Part shown: in pieces, positions 36,243-45,103 of the stretch
Numbering within the stretch: the stretch's first letter is position 1
Layout of the letters: each line of letters opens with the position of its first letter
Assembly (NCBI GenBank): GCA_031420415.1
Contig: JANOMT010000029.1
Location: forward strand, 1-64,000
Origin: JANYGA01 sp031420415
GTDB taxonomy: Bacteria > Vulcanimicrobiota > Vulcanimicrobiia > Vulcanimicrobiales > Vulcanimicrobiaceae
Direction: 5' to 3'
DNA: 64,000 bases
Translations under genes and position numbers: made by a program
The notes under the pieces: generated by a model
What the model saw: only the letters and a program-made list of their open reading frames with translations
Databases searched by the model: none
What the model was told of the DNA's origin: nothing

Positions 36243-37228
36243 GCAAGAACAATACGACCGCGTTCTACGGCAAGGGTGGCGCGGGCAAGTCGTTCCTCAC
36301 GAGCATGGTCGCCAAAACGCTGACCGATCGCGACAATCGCGTGCTCCAAATGGGCTGCGATCCCAAACACGATAGCGTCGTGCAGCATTTTGGCGGTGCG
36401 TTCATTCCCACGGTTCTGGGCACGTGGGCGCAGTTTTCGAAAGACGGGAAAGAAGAAGAGCTCGCACCCGAGCATATCATCTTCAAAGGTAAAGGCGTGT
36501 ACTGTATCGAGCTCGGCGGGCCGGAATCGGCGCGCGGATGCGGCGGCCGTGGGATCACGTTCGGCTTCGGACTCCTCGAAAAATGGGGTCTCTCGGAGTG
36601 GAACTTCAATTATATGTTGCTCGATTTTTTGGGCGACGTCGTCTGCGGCGGCTTCGGTACGCCGATCGCGCGTTCGATGGCGGATAAGCTCATTATCGTC
36701 TGCAGCAACGAAGGCCAGTCGATGTACGCGGCCAACAACATCGCGTCGGCCGTGCGCTATTTTGCGGAGCAAGGCGGCAAGACGCGGCTTCTTGGTTTAT
36801 TTGTGAATAAAGACGACGGGTCGGGCAAGGCGGCGCGCATGGCTGAATTTCTCGGCGTGCCGGTGCTCGCATCGCTGCCGGTGATCCCGCAATCGGAAAT
36901 CGCGGCTGCGGGTGAGACGCATCCGCTCATCGCGGCTGCCATCGATAAGGTCATCGACGCGATCGACAACAAGCCGGCGTACGTACCGAAGGCCGTCGAC
37001 TTTCATGAATTCATGTGCGTGCTCTCGGGCAACGCCGCGACGATGGACGGCACGGCCGTTTCGTCGGACGAACTCTGGTCGCTACCCGAGATCGCCGATA
37101 TGCGCGGCATTCCCAACGGCGGCGCAATCGACCATCGCTATCTCGAAGCCGAGCACGACGCCGAAAAACTGCTCGTTCCGACGGTCGTCAGCGCCGGTGG
37201 CTTCGCCGTTCCGTCGGCCGATTGGTGA
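36233..37228 (+). CDS. bchX: Chlorophyllide a reductase iron protein
   Basis: A 331-residue NifH-like ATPase; the ATG at 36233 lies inside the end of bchC. Walker A is G13-K-G-G-A-G-K-S20. The [4Fe-4S] cluster ligands bridging the dimer are C103 (ARGCGGRG) and C138 (DVVCGGF). It feeds electrons from ferredoxin, with ATP hydrolysis, to BchY/BchZ, which reduce the C7-C8 bond of chlorophyllide a. Compared with BchL it has the longer C-terminus typical of BchX (to 331 residues). Confidence 0.95.
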   Translation: MGVSKNNTTAFYGKGGAGKSFLTSMVAKTLTDRDNRVLQMGCDPKHDSVVQHFGGAFIPTVLGTWAQFSKDGKEEELAPEHIIFKGKGVYCIELGGPESARGCGGRGITFGFGLLEKWGLSEWNFNYMLLDFLGDVVCGGFGTPIARSMADKLIIVCSNEGQSMYAANNIASAVRYFAEQGGKTRLLGLFVNKDDGSGKAARMAEFLGVPVLASLPVIPQSEIAAAGETHPLIAAAIDKVIDAIDNKPAYVPKAVDFHEFMCVLSGNAATMDGTAVSSDELWSLPEIADMRGIPNGGAIDHRYLEAEHDAEKLLVPTVVSAGGFAVPSADW

Positions 37229-37282
37229 GCGACACGTGTCGCGCCGCCTCGCTCTCGTCATCTCCTGAACGGTTGAACTGAA

Positions 37283-38617
37283 TTGTCGAAACAAGCATCT
37301 TCGATGTGTCCCGCATTCGGCGCGATTCGCAATCTCTTGCGGATGGAAGATGCGATGCCGATCGTCATCTCGTCGGGCGATGGCTGCATGTACGGCCATA
37401 CCTTCGTCGCCCACTTTTACGTCGCGAATCGGCCCATCTTCTCACCCGGCGTCTCCTCGCAGATGTGGGCGAAAGGCTCCGTCTTCGACGAACTTAAAGC
37501 GATGGTCATCGAGATGGCCGAGAAGTACAAGCCGTCGCTGATTCCGATCTGCTCGCTCTGCGTGAGCGATACCGTCGGGCTCCCCTTCGAACTCTTGCCC
37601 AAGCAAATCGGTAATACCGAGATCGTCTACGTGCCGCTGCCCGCGTACTCGGTGCACACGCACGCGCGCGCGAAAGACATCGTCGTCGATTCGCTCGTCT
37701 GGCGGCTGCCTTCGCAGCGCAAGGCGCGCTCGGGCGTCAATCTCATCGGCGAACTCTTTCCCTCCGATCCGCTCAAGATCGACGACGTTTTGCGACGCAT
37801 CGGAACGCACGTCAATACGACGGTGCCGGGGCCGCGCTGGGAAGATTATGTCGCGATGGTCGATGGCGCGGTCAACGCACCGCTGCATCCGTTCTACAGC
37901 GAAAGCGTGAAGCGGATGAAGATGAAACAGGGTCTGCCTTTCGTGGAGGGCGCGCCCGTCGGCATCGACGGGACGTATGCGTGGATCAAATCGATCGGTG
38001 AAGTACTGAACCTCAATGCGGCCACGGTCGAAGCGGTCGCAGCCGACGAGCGCGACAAGGTGCGCGCGGCGATGGCGGATTATCCGCTCAACGGGCTTAC
38101 GTTCATGGTCGCGGGCTACGAGGGTCACGAGTTCTTGCTCGTGCGCTTGCTCATCGAAGCGGGTGCGAAGGTGCCGTATCTCTCGACGGCCGTCAATACG
38201 AACCCGCTCGCCCGGCAAGAAGAAGCGTGGTTGCGCGAGCGTGGTTGCACCGTGCTCTACGGCGCGAACTTCGACGACGAGATCGGCGCGTTGCAAGACC
38301 ATCCCTACGATTGCGTGATCGGTACGACGCCGCTCTGCGCGCACGCAAAAGAACTCGGCATTCCTTCGCTCTACTACACGAACGCGATGGCGACGCGATC
38401 GCAGATGTTCGCCGAAGGTGCGGCCGACATTCTCTCCCTTGCGACCTCGACGTATCGCAGCAAAGAGCGCTACCACAAAATCGCCTCGTTCTTCAGCGAG
38501 ACGGGCGTACCGCGCCAAACGGCGACGTCGTGGCAGCCGAAGATCGATCTCACCGAACACCTCATCGTCAACGACGCCTTCGCGCCCGCGCCCGCGCCCG
38601 GCGTTTCGGGAGATTAG
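37283..38617 (+). CDS. bchY: Chlorophyllide a reductase subunit Y
   Basis: A 444-residue NifD-like subunit. The frame opens after an in-frame stop at 37274-37276, so the start is the TTG at 37283 or the ATG at 37304. It begins almost directly with SSMCPAFGAIR and lacks roughly 50 residues present in Rhodobacter BchY. Cluster-ligand candidates C9, C35, C90 and C93 (PICSLCVSD) are kept. With BchZ it forms the catalytic heterotetramer supplied by BchX. bchZ follows after 4 bases. Confidence 0.92.
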   Translation: MSKQASSMCPAFGAIRNLLRMEDAMPIVISSGDGCMYGHTFVAHFYVANRPIFSPGVSSQMWAKGSVFDELKAMVIEMAEKYKPSLIPICSLCVSDTVGLPFELLPKQIGNTEIVYVPLPAYSVHTHARAKDIVVDSLVWRLPSQRKARSGVNLIGELFPSDPLKIDDVLRRIGTHVNTTVPGPRWEDYVAMVDGAVNAPLHPFYSESVKRMKMKQGLPFVEGAPVGIDGTYAWIKSIGEVLNLNAATVEAVAADERDKVRAAMADYPLNGLTFMVAGYEGHEFLLVRLLIEAGAKVPYLSTAVNTNPLARQEEAWLRERGCTVLYGANFDDEIGALQDHPYDCVIGTTPLCAHAKELGIPSLYYTNAMATRSQMFAEGAADILSLATSTYRSKERYHKIASFFSETGVPRQTATSWQPKIDLTEHLIVNDAFAPAPAPGVSGD

Positions 38618-38621
38618 CGCG

Positions 38622-40190
38622 ATGGGTCTCGCGCAAGAGCTTCCGAGCGACAACGTCAATACCCCGATTCGCAAACGCGTCACCGATCTCGATCACGCGG
38701 GTGGCGATACGGGTGCGATGCAGGTCTTCGCGAATTTGCGCGACGGCAATGTCGTGCTCGACGGACCGGTCGGATGTCACGTGATGCCGGCGGTTGCGGT
38801 CATCAACTATACCGATTCGATTCCGTATCTGCAGAACGTGACGTGTTCGGAACTCTCCGAAAACGAAGTGACGATCGCGGGCACGCTCGGCGTGCTCAAG
38901 GAGAAAGTCGCGCGTGCGAACGTCGAGGGCAAACAAGTCTTCATCGTGAGTACGCCGATGTCCGAACTCATCGGTGCGGCATGGACGACGATCGACGAAG
39001 GCGTCAAAGGCACGCCGCTCTTCTTCAACGCGCAGTCACTCGACGACGACGAATGGCACGCGCGCGATCGCGCGCTCCTCTTTCTATGGCAGAATCGCGA
39101 TCATTTCGTGCGTCCTGCGAGTGCGGGACCCGAGCCCAAACCTGCGGGCCCGTCGGTCAATATCATCGGGCCGACGTACGGCTGTTTCAATTCGTACAGC
39201 GATATCGCCGAGATCAAACGCCTCCTCGCGGGGTTCGGCTCCGAGATCAACCTGGTGTACCCGTGGGATGCGAACTCATACGATACGACGCGCCTCACCG
39301 ACGCGACGGCGACGATCGTGATGTATAAGGAATTCGGCTCGTCACTCGCGCGCGAAGTCGGCTTGCCGACGTTTGCGGCGCCGTTCGGTCTCGAAGATAC
39401 GACCGCGTTCATCCGCGGTATCGCGAAGACGCTCGGCCTCGAAGCGCGTGCGGAAGCCTTCATCGCCCTCGAAAAGAAGACGACGCTCGCGGCGTGGCAA
39501 GATATCTGGCGCTCGACGCACAGCGATTTTTTTGCGAATAGTCCGATCGCGATCATCGCTCCGCCGTCGTACAAAGACGGTCTCGAGAAATATCTCGGCG
39601 ACGAACTCGGACTACCGATTTCGTACAGTGCCTATCGAACGGGGCCGGAGAGTTCGCCGAGTGAGGTCGTGCGCGAAGCGCTTGCCGAGGCGAGCCCGAG
39701 CCCGATGCTGGTCTTCGGATCGATCAACGAGCGCATGATTCTCGCGCAGGAAAAGCTGCCGTCGCGATTCTACCAGGTGTCGTTCCCCGGTGCCGTGGTG
39801 CGCCGCGCGACGGGCACGCCGTTCGTGGGCTACGCGGGCGCCGTGTGGCTGCTGCAAACCGTGTGCGAAGTGCTCTTCGATACGCTCTTCGCGAATCTCC
39901 CGACGTCGTACGCGCCGCCCGTACAAGCGACGAAACCGACGAGTGAGATCTTACGCGACGCTCCGATTGCAACGGCCGACGGAGGCAAGGGGCAGAATAG
40001 CGTCCTCACCTGGACCGACGGTGCGAAAGCGCTCGCCGATAAGACCGCCAAACGCGTGCCGTTTTTCGTGCGCGTCTCCGTGACGAAGAAGTTGCGAAGC
40101 GAAGGCGAGGCGCTCGCGCGCGCACGGGGGACCGACGTCGATGAATCGGTCATCGAGGAGATCACCGCAAAATACGCACCGCGTCGCTAG
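38622..40190 (+). CDS. bchZ: Chlorophyllide a reductase subunit Z
   Basis: A 522-residue NifK-like subunit; the ATG at 38622 is 4 bases after bchY. C52 in GPVGCHVMPA is the likely cluster ligand contributed by Z. Conserved family segments include INYTDSIPYLQ, TCSELSENEVTIAG and IGPTYGCFNSYSD. The C-terminal ~60 residues (PFFVRVSVTKKLRSEGE) match the light-independent reductase C-terminal domain also seen at the end of BchB here. It reduces chlorophyllide a to bacteriochlorophyllide together with X and Y. Confidence 0.95.
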   Translation: MGLAQELPSDNVNTPIRKRVTDLDHAGGDTGAMQVFANLRDGNVVLDGPVGCHVMPAVAVINYTDSIPYLQNVTCSELSENEVTIAGTLGVLKEKVARANVEGKQVFIVSTPMSELIGAAWTTIDEGVKGTPLFFNAQSLDDDEWHARDRALLFLWQNRDHFVRPASAGPEPKPAGPSVNIIGPTYGCFNSYSDIAEIKRLLAGFGSEINLVYPWDANSYDTTRLTDATATIVMYKEFGSSLAREVGLPTFAAPFGLEDTTAFIRGIAKTLGLEARAEAFIALEKKTTLAAWQDIWRSTHSDFFANSPIAIIAPPSYKDGLEKYLGDELGLPISYSAYRTGPESSPSEVVREALAEASPSPMLVFGSINERMILAQEKLPSRFYQVSFPGAVVRRATGTPFVGYAGAVWLLQTVCEVLFDTLFANLPTSYAPPVQATKPTSEILRDAPIATADGGKGQNSVLTWTDGAKALADKTAKRVPFFVRVSVTKKLRSEGEALARARGTDVDESVIEEITAKYAPRR

Positions 40191-40199
40191 GCGCGGTTC

Positions 40200-41060
40200 G
40201 TGCCCTCCGCGCTCGTGCTCATCGCTGCGGCATTGCTCCGCATACCCGCACGTCGCGTGCGCGCGCTCGCGCTCGGTGACGAGGCAGCGCTGCGTGATTG
40301 GATCGCCAACGAATCGGCGATACGGCTCGCCGAAGCACGGCGCGATGCACGCATCGTTGCCGAGCGTCTCGAAGAATTGGGCGCGCGCGTCGTCGCACTC
40401 GGCGCTCCGTCGTATCCCGCAGGCCTTCGCGATCTGCGCGATGCGCCGCCGATGCTCTTCGTCCGCGGTGCGTTGCCAGAGCGCGCGCGATGGCGCGAAG
40501 GCACCGCGATCGTCGGCTCGCGCGATGCCGATCCCGAGGCGCTCGCATTCGCACGCGCATTCGCGCGCGTCGCGCCCGGCCCGATCGTGAGCGGTCTCGC
40601 GCTCGGCATCGATGGAGCCGCGCATGAGGGCGCGCTCGATGCGGGAACGCCGACGCTCGCATATGTGGGTCACGGCTTCGGCGCGACGTATCCCGCCGAG
40701 CATCGCGCGCTCGAAGATCGGATCGTCGCGGCGGGTGGCGCGATTCTCACGGAATCGCTGCCGGATACGGCCGTGCGCCCGTACGCACTCGTGCGTCGCG
40801 ATCGGTTGCAGGCCGCGCACCCGGCGAGCGTCGTTCTCGTTGCGAGCACCGTCGACGGCGGCGCGATGCATACGCTTGCGGCGGCACGAAAACTCGACCG
40901 TCCACGTTTCGCTCTCGAACCGCGTGCGCTGGTTTCCTATGCCGGCAACGAGCGGGCGATTCGCGAACATGCCACAACGCTACCGTGGGATATCGAACGC
41001 GCGCGAGCGACGATCGCGACCTTGCGGCGAACCCCACCCGGAGACGACGAGAAATTGTGA
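40200..41060 (+). CDS. dprA: DNA-processing protein DprA (Smf)
   Basis: A 286-residue protein with a GTG start 9 bases after bchZ. The Rossmann-like DprA core is clear: YPAGLRDLRDAPPMLFVRG, AIVGSRDADPEA, SGLALGIDGAAHEGAL and ASTVDGGAMHTLAAARK. It protects incoming single-stranded DNA and loads RecA during natural transformation. It lacks a C-terminal winged helix, so it is the short form. Its place in the bch operon, overlapping hemL by GTGA, is unusual and suggests co-transcription with photosynthesis genes. Confidence 0.9.
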   Translation: MPSALVLIAAALLRIPARRVRALALGDEAALRDWIANESAIRLAEARRDARIVAERLEELGARVVALGAPSYPAGLRDLRDAPPMLFVRGALPERARWREGTAIVGSRDADPEALAFARAFARVAPGPIVSGLALGIDGAAHEGALDAGTPTLAYVGHGFGATYPAEHRALEDRIVAAGGAILTESLPDTAVRPYALVRRDRLQAAHPASVVLVASTVDGGAMHTLAAARKLDRPRFALEPRALVSYAGNERAIREHATTLPWDIERARATIATLRRTPPGDDEKL

Positions 41061-42403
41061 ACGAGATCTGCGAGCCTCTCGAAATCACCGAACGCGAACG
41101 CACCGATCGCGATTTCGGCATTTCCACGGGTGCGCTCGCCGGTGGTGCGAGTTCGCCCGTTCGCGTGGGTGCGGCCGTCGGGGGCACGCCGTTCGTCCAG
41201 GTTTCGGGCCGCGGCGCGTATGCGATCGATGGCGCGGGGCGCGCGTTCGTCGATTACGTCATGGCCTACGGGCCGCTGCTCTTCGGGCACGCGCATCCCG
41301 CGCTCGTGCGCGATCTCGATGCGATCGCGGCGCGCGGCACGGTCTTCGGCGCGACCACGCACGAAGAGATACGGCTCGCCGATCGCATCGCCCGCCACGT
41401 GCCGTCGATGGAGCGCTTGCGCTTCGTGAGTACGGGTACGGAAGCGATGATGTCGGCGGTTCGCGTCGCGCGCGCGTTCACGGGGCGGTCGCTCGTCGCG
41501 CGTTTTGCCGGTAACTATCACGGCCATTTCGATGGTGCCTTGCACGATGCGGGCGCCTCTGCGGGCGCATCCGCACACGCGAACGATGTCGCACGCAGCG
41601 GAATTCCGGCGGGTGTGCGCGACGCATCGGTCGTCGCGCGCTACAACGATGTGGACGATCTCGACGCGCGTCTCGCGGGTCGCGAAGACGAGCTCGCTGC
41701 AATCGTCGTCGAGCCGATCGTCGGGAACATGGGGCTCGTGCTGCCGGAGCCGGGCTTTCTCGACGCGCTCTTCGCACGCGCGCGGCGCAACGGTGCGCTC
41801 GTAATTTTCGATGAAGTCATCATGTGGTTGCGCCTCGGTCTGGGCGGCGGGCAAGCGCTCACGGGGCATCGTCCCGATCTCACCGCGCTCGGCAAAATCA
41901 TGGGTGGCGGGTTCCCTCTCGCGGCCTTTGGCGGCCGCGCGGACGTGATGGGCGCGCTCGCACCCGACGGCGCGAGCTTTACCGGGGGGACGTACTCGGG
42001 TAATCCGTTCGCAGTTGCCCTCGGTCATCGCACGCTCGATCTCGTCGAAGGCGATCCGACTCTCTACGCGCGTCTCGATTCGCGCGCGGCTCGGCTCGCT
42101 CGTGGCTTGCGCACGATTTTCGCCGCGCATGCGCTCCCGTACGCGGTGACGCAACTCGGGAGCATGGTCGATTTCGCATTTCGCGCGGGCCCACCGGTTC
42201 GCAATTACGACGAGCGAGTGCAAGCCGATCGCGTCGCCTTCGCCGCGTATTATCACGCGATGCGCGATCGCGGTGTCTTGCTCGCGCCCTCGCCGAACGA
42301 GCTGATGTTTCTTTCGACCGAACACGGCGATGCGGAGATCGACGCAACGCTTGCAGCCTGCGATGCGTCGATGGCGGATTTGCGCGCGCGGGGGATCGTA
42401 TGA
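41057..42403 (+). CDS. hemL: Glutamate-1-semialdehyde 2,1-aminomutase (or close class III aminotransferase)
   Basis: A 448-residue PLP enzyme starting at the GTG that overlaps the dprA stop. The PLP lysine is K280 in TALGKIMGGGFPLAAFGGR, which matches the HemL pattern. Other conserved parts are STGTEAMMSAVRVARAFTG, NYHGHFD, FDEV and TGGTYSGNP. It makes 5-aminolevulinate by the C5 route, the entry to heme and bacteriochlorophyll. The segment after FDEV reads IMWLRLGLGGGQ instead of the usual VMTGFR, so it is a divergent HemL and may be a second, photosynthesis-dedicated copy. It overlaps phhB by ATGA. Confidence 0.8.
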   Translation: MNEICEPLEITERERTDRDFGISTGALAGGASSPVRVGAAVGGTPFVQVSGRGAYAIDGAGRAFVDYVMAYGPLLFGHAHPALVRDLDAIAARGTVFGATTHEEIRLADRIARHVPSMERLRFVSTGTEAMMSAVRVARAFTGRSLVARFAGNYHGHFDGALHDAGASAGASAHANDVARSGIPAGVRDASVVARYNDVDDLDARLAGREDELAAIVVEPIVGNMGLVLPEPGFLDALFARARRNGALVIFDEVIMWLRLGLGGGQALTGHRPDLTALGKIMGGGFPLAAFGGRADVMGALAPDGASFTGGTYSGNPFAVALGHRTLDLVEGDPTLYARLDSRAARLARGLRTIFAAHALPYAVTQLGSMVDFAFRAGPPVRNYDERVQADRVAFAAYYHAMRDRGVLLAPSPNELMFLSTEHGDAEIDATLAACDASMADLRARGIV

Positions 42404-42690
42404 GTCTGGTCCATCACGACGAGATCGTGCGGCGTCTCGCCGCGATGCCGGAATGGCACCATCGTGGTAACGCACTCGAAAGGTGCTTCGACCGCACCTC
42501 GTTCGACGGCGCGATCCTTTTCGTCAATGCCGTCGCGAAACTCGCGAACGCCCACGACCATCACCCCGATATCGCAATCTCGTGGAATAACGTGACGCTC
42601 ACGCTCTGCTCGCACGACGCGGGCGGAATCACGAAGCGCGATTTTACGCTTGCAAAGGCGCTGGACGATCTCGCATCCGCACGGCCGTAG
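42400..42690 (+). CDS. phhB: Pterin-4a-carbinolamine dehydratase
   Basis: A 96-residue protein with the PCD signature AHDHHPDIAISWNNVTLTL near residues 50-69. It dehydrates 4a-hydroxy-tetrahydropterins, normally as the partner of aromatic amino-acid hydroxylases; none is seen in the window. It is translationally coupled to hemL (ATGA overlap) and is the last gene of the plus-strand run that starts at bchF. Convergent genes follow after 18 bases. Confidence 0.9.
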   Translation: MSLVHHDEIVRRLAAMPEWHHRGNALERCFDRTSFDGAILFVNAVAKLANAHDHHPDIAISWNNVTLTLCSHDAGGITKRDFTLAKALDDLASARP

Positions 42691-42708
42691 GCCGTTGCAG
42701 TGGATGCG

Positions 42709-44088
42709 CTACTTCGTCTTCGGCGTTGGGAACGCGACGACGCTCGCGTGGCCGCTCGCATCGAGTGCGCGTATGCCGAAAAGCCAATCGTCTTTCGAAA
42801 GCGGTAACGTCGCATTCGTCGCCGTGCCGACGTTGCGCGCGTGGCTCCACGTCGAATCGTCGGTCGCGCGCCACAAAATCTCGTAGCTCTGCGCGCCGCG
42901 AACGGCGGTCCAGAGCAACGTCGAATCGTAGCTGAGTTTCCGATTATCGACCTCGGTCACGGGTGCGGGCGGCGCGAGGGCGAGCGTGGCTGCCGCGACA
43001 ACGTTGAGTTGCGTGACGCGCGCGAGATACTCGAAATCGACGTATTTGAGGAGATCGCCGTACTGCAGACCATTCTCGATGCGAATGTCTTGGTGTTGGT
43101 GATCGAAATTTTCATGCGCTTCGACATAGCGAATAGCGGGGAACGCATTTTCGGCAAACGACTCTTGATCGCCGCCGCGTAAGAAGCGATCCGCACGGTA
43201 GATGAGGTTCACGTGCATGTTCGGGAGATACGCCTCGCCGATCGCTTTCGCAGCACGCGCGAGTTCGCGCGCGGGCGAATCGTTCTCGGTACCGGTGGCA
43301 TTTACGCGGCCCGGTTTTGCATCGACGGGAAGCGCTTCGCTAAAGAGGCGCACGTCGTTCGGCGATCGTTCGCCGCCGTGACCGGCCGACGCGCCGATGA
43401 TATCGTTGTTGAGATCGGCTTCGACGATCGTGCCTCGCTCCTTGAGCATCTTCGCGAAATGCGCCGAGCCGAAGAGCCCTTGTTCTTCGCCATCGAAACA
43501 CACGAAGACGATCGTTGCGGGAAAGTGCATCGGTGCCATCGCGCGCGCGGCTTCCAAGACCGCCGACGTGCCGGAGCCGTTATCGTCCGCGCCGGGTGAA
43601 TCTTTGATCGGATCGCTACCGTCGGAATTACGCGAATCGTAATGGCTCGAGATGACGATCGTACCGCGCGTCGGATCGTCGCCACGCAACGTCGCGTAGA
43701 CGCTCGAAGTTTCGACTGCCCGAGGCGTGCGCGCGGTTTTCTCTTGCACGAACGTATCGAACTTTACCGTCATGCGATCGCCCGCGATCTTCGCGACGTC
43801 GCCGAATTGGCCGGCGAGCCAATCCCGCGCCGCGTAGACGCCACGATTGCGATCGTGCGAGCCTTCGGAGAAGAGGTTGCGCGTCCCAAAACCGACGAGC
43901 TTTGTATCGATGTCGCGCAATTCGTTCGCTTTCACGCGCGCGAGTGCCGCGACGATCGCCGGATCGAGTGCGGGCGTCGTGACCTCATCGGCGGCGATCG
44001 CCGGAGCGGCGAGATTCGGCGCGAGTCCGACGACTGCGGCGAGCGCAACCGACGCGAGTGTGCGAGAGACGAACGAACGTGGCATCAT
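42709..44088 (-). CDS. Secreted M28 family zinc aminopeptidase
   Basis: A 459-residue exported peptidase (tandem ATGs at 44088/44085; one 21 bases earlier is possible). The signal peptide is LASVALAAVVGLAPNLAAPA, cleaved near AIAAD. M28 metal motifs are SSHYDS, GADDNGSG (bridging Asp), DGEEQGL (catalytic Glu), a later Asp in EADLNNDIIG and a His in ENFDHQHQ. The last ~90 residues look like a fibronectin-III-like domain (LLWTAVRGAQSYEILWRA). It trims peptides in the periplasm or outside the cell. It is downstream of ilvE on the same strand with a 42-base gap. Confidence 0.88.
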   Translation of the reverse strand: MMPRSFVSRTLASVALAAVVGLAPNLAAPAIAADEVTTPALDPAIVAALARVKANELRDIDTKLVGFGTRNLFSEGSHDRNRGVYAARDWLAGQFGDVAKIAGDRMTVKFDTFVQEKTARTPRAVETSSVYATLRGDDPTRGTIVISSHYDSRNSDGSDPIKDSPGADDNGSGTSAVLEAARAMAPMHFPATIVFVCFDGEEQGLFGSAHFAKMLKERGTIVEADLNNDIIGASAGHGGERSPNDVRLFSEALPVDAKPGRVNATGTENDSPARELARAAKAIGEAYLPNMHVNLIYRADRFLRGGDQESFAENAFPAIRYVEAHENFDHQHQDIRIENGLQYGDLLKYVDFEYLARVTQLNVVAAATLALAPPAPVTEVDNRKLSYDSTLLWTAVRGAQSYEILWRATDDSTWSHARNVGTATNATLPLSKDDWLFGIRALDASGHASVVAFPTPKTK

Positions 44089-44130
44089 AGGATGTTCCGC
44101 GCCATGCAAGAGCGGTCTTGCTCGCCGCTT

Positions 44131-45087
44131 CTAAGCGATCGTCGTCGTTTGCCGGCGTGCGAAGGTAACCCAATCGTTATGCCGTGCGTCGGCTCCAGAG
44201 ACCGCAGCGAGGTACGCCGCGCGCAGCATCGTGGAGATCGGTTTCTCCACGGGATAGACGTGCGCATCCAGGCAGCGCAACGGCGTGACTTCGGCTGCCG
44301 TTCCGGTGAAGAAGACCTCATCGGCGTCGTGCAGTTCGTCGAGCGAGAGGTGATCGATCTCAACGGAGAGCCCGCGATCGCGGGCGAGTTCGATCACGCT
44401 CGCGCGCGTGATGCCGTGCAAGATATCCGACGAGCGATCGTTCGTGCGCAGCGCGCCGTTCTTGACGACGAAGATATTCTCACCCGTACCTTCGGCGACG
44501 TCGCCGCGATCGTTGAGCATGATCGCCTCATCGAACCCACGGCCCACGGCATCTTGCATCGCGAGGACGGAATTGGCGTAGTGCCCGGCTGCTTTCGCCG
44601 TGGACGGAAGCGCTTTGGATGAGAATTTGCGCCACGGTGAGAGCGTGACGGCGATCCCCGCTTCTTGTCCGGTACCAAAGTAATCGCCCATCGCGCGATA
44701 GGCCAAGAGTACGTGCGTCGGTGAGACGAAGCGCGCCGAGAGCGAGAACGTCTTCTCGCCGAAAAACGCGAGGGGTCGAATGTATGCCGATTCGAGCTCG
44801 TTGCGTACGAGTGTCTCGACGACGGCCGCGCACATCGCCTCGACGTCCCATGCGATGTTGATACCGTACACATCCGCCGAACGTTGGAAGCGCACCATGT
44901 GATCGCGCAGACGAAAGATCGCGGGACCGTGCGGCGTCGCATACGCTCGAATCCCTTCGAAGACGCCCGAGCCGTAGTGGAGGCCGTGCGCGAGCGGATC
45001 GACCGTCACGGTCTCGCGTGGCGAGATCGTTCCATCGAACCAATAGAACGGCGCGATCGCCATGTGCTCGAGCGGAACCGACGCCAC
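44131..45087 (-). CDS. ilvE: Branched-chain amino-acid aminotransferase
   Basis: A 318-residue fold-type IV PLP enzyme (310 if the ATG at 45063 is used). The PLP lysine is K165 in STAKAAGHYANS. HYGSGVFEGIRAY and the EGTGENIFVV motif are intact. It transfers amino groups between glutamate and leucine, isoleucine or valine. It follows bchP by 16 bases, so it is probably at the end of the bchN-B-G-P transcript, although it has no direct role in pigment synthesis. Confidence 0.93.
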   Translation of the reverse strand: MASVPLEHMAIAPFYWFDGTISPRETVTVDPLAHGLHYGSGVFEGIRAYATPHGPAIFRLRDHMVRFQRSADVYGINIAWDVEAMCAAVVETLVRNELESAYIRPLAFFGEKTFSLSARFVSPTHVLLAYRAMGDYFGTGQEAGIAVTLSPWRKFSSKALPSTAKAAGHYANSVLAMQDAVGRGFDEAIMLNDRGDVAEGTGENIFVVKNGALRTNDRSSDILHGITRASVIELARDRGLSVEIDHLSLDELHDADEVFFTGTAAEVTPLRCLDAHVYPVEKPISTMLRAAYLAAVSGADARHNDWVTFARRQTTTIA

Positions 45088-45103
45088 GACGTGCGTTCCG
45101 AGC

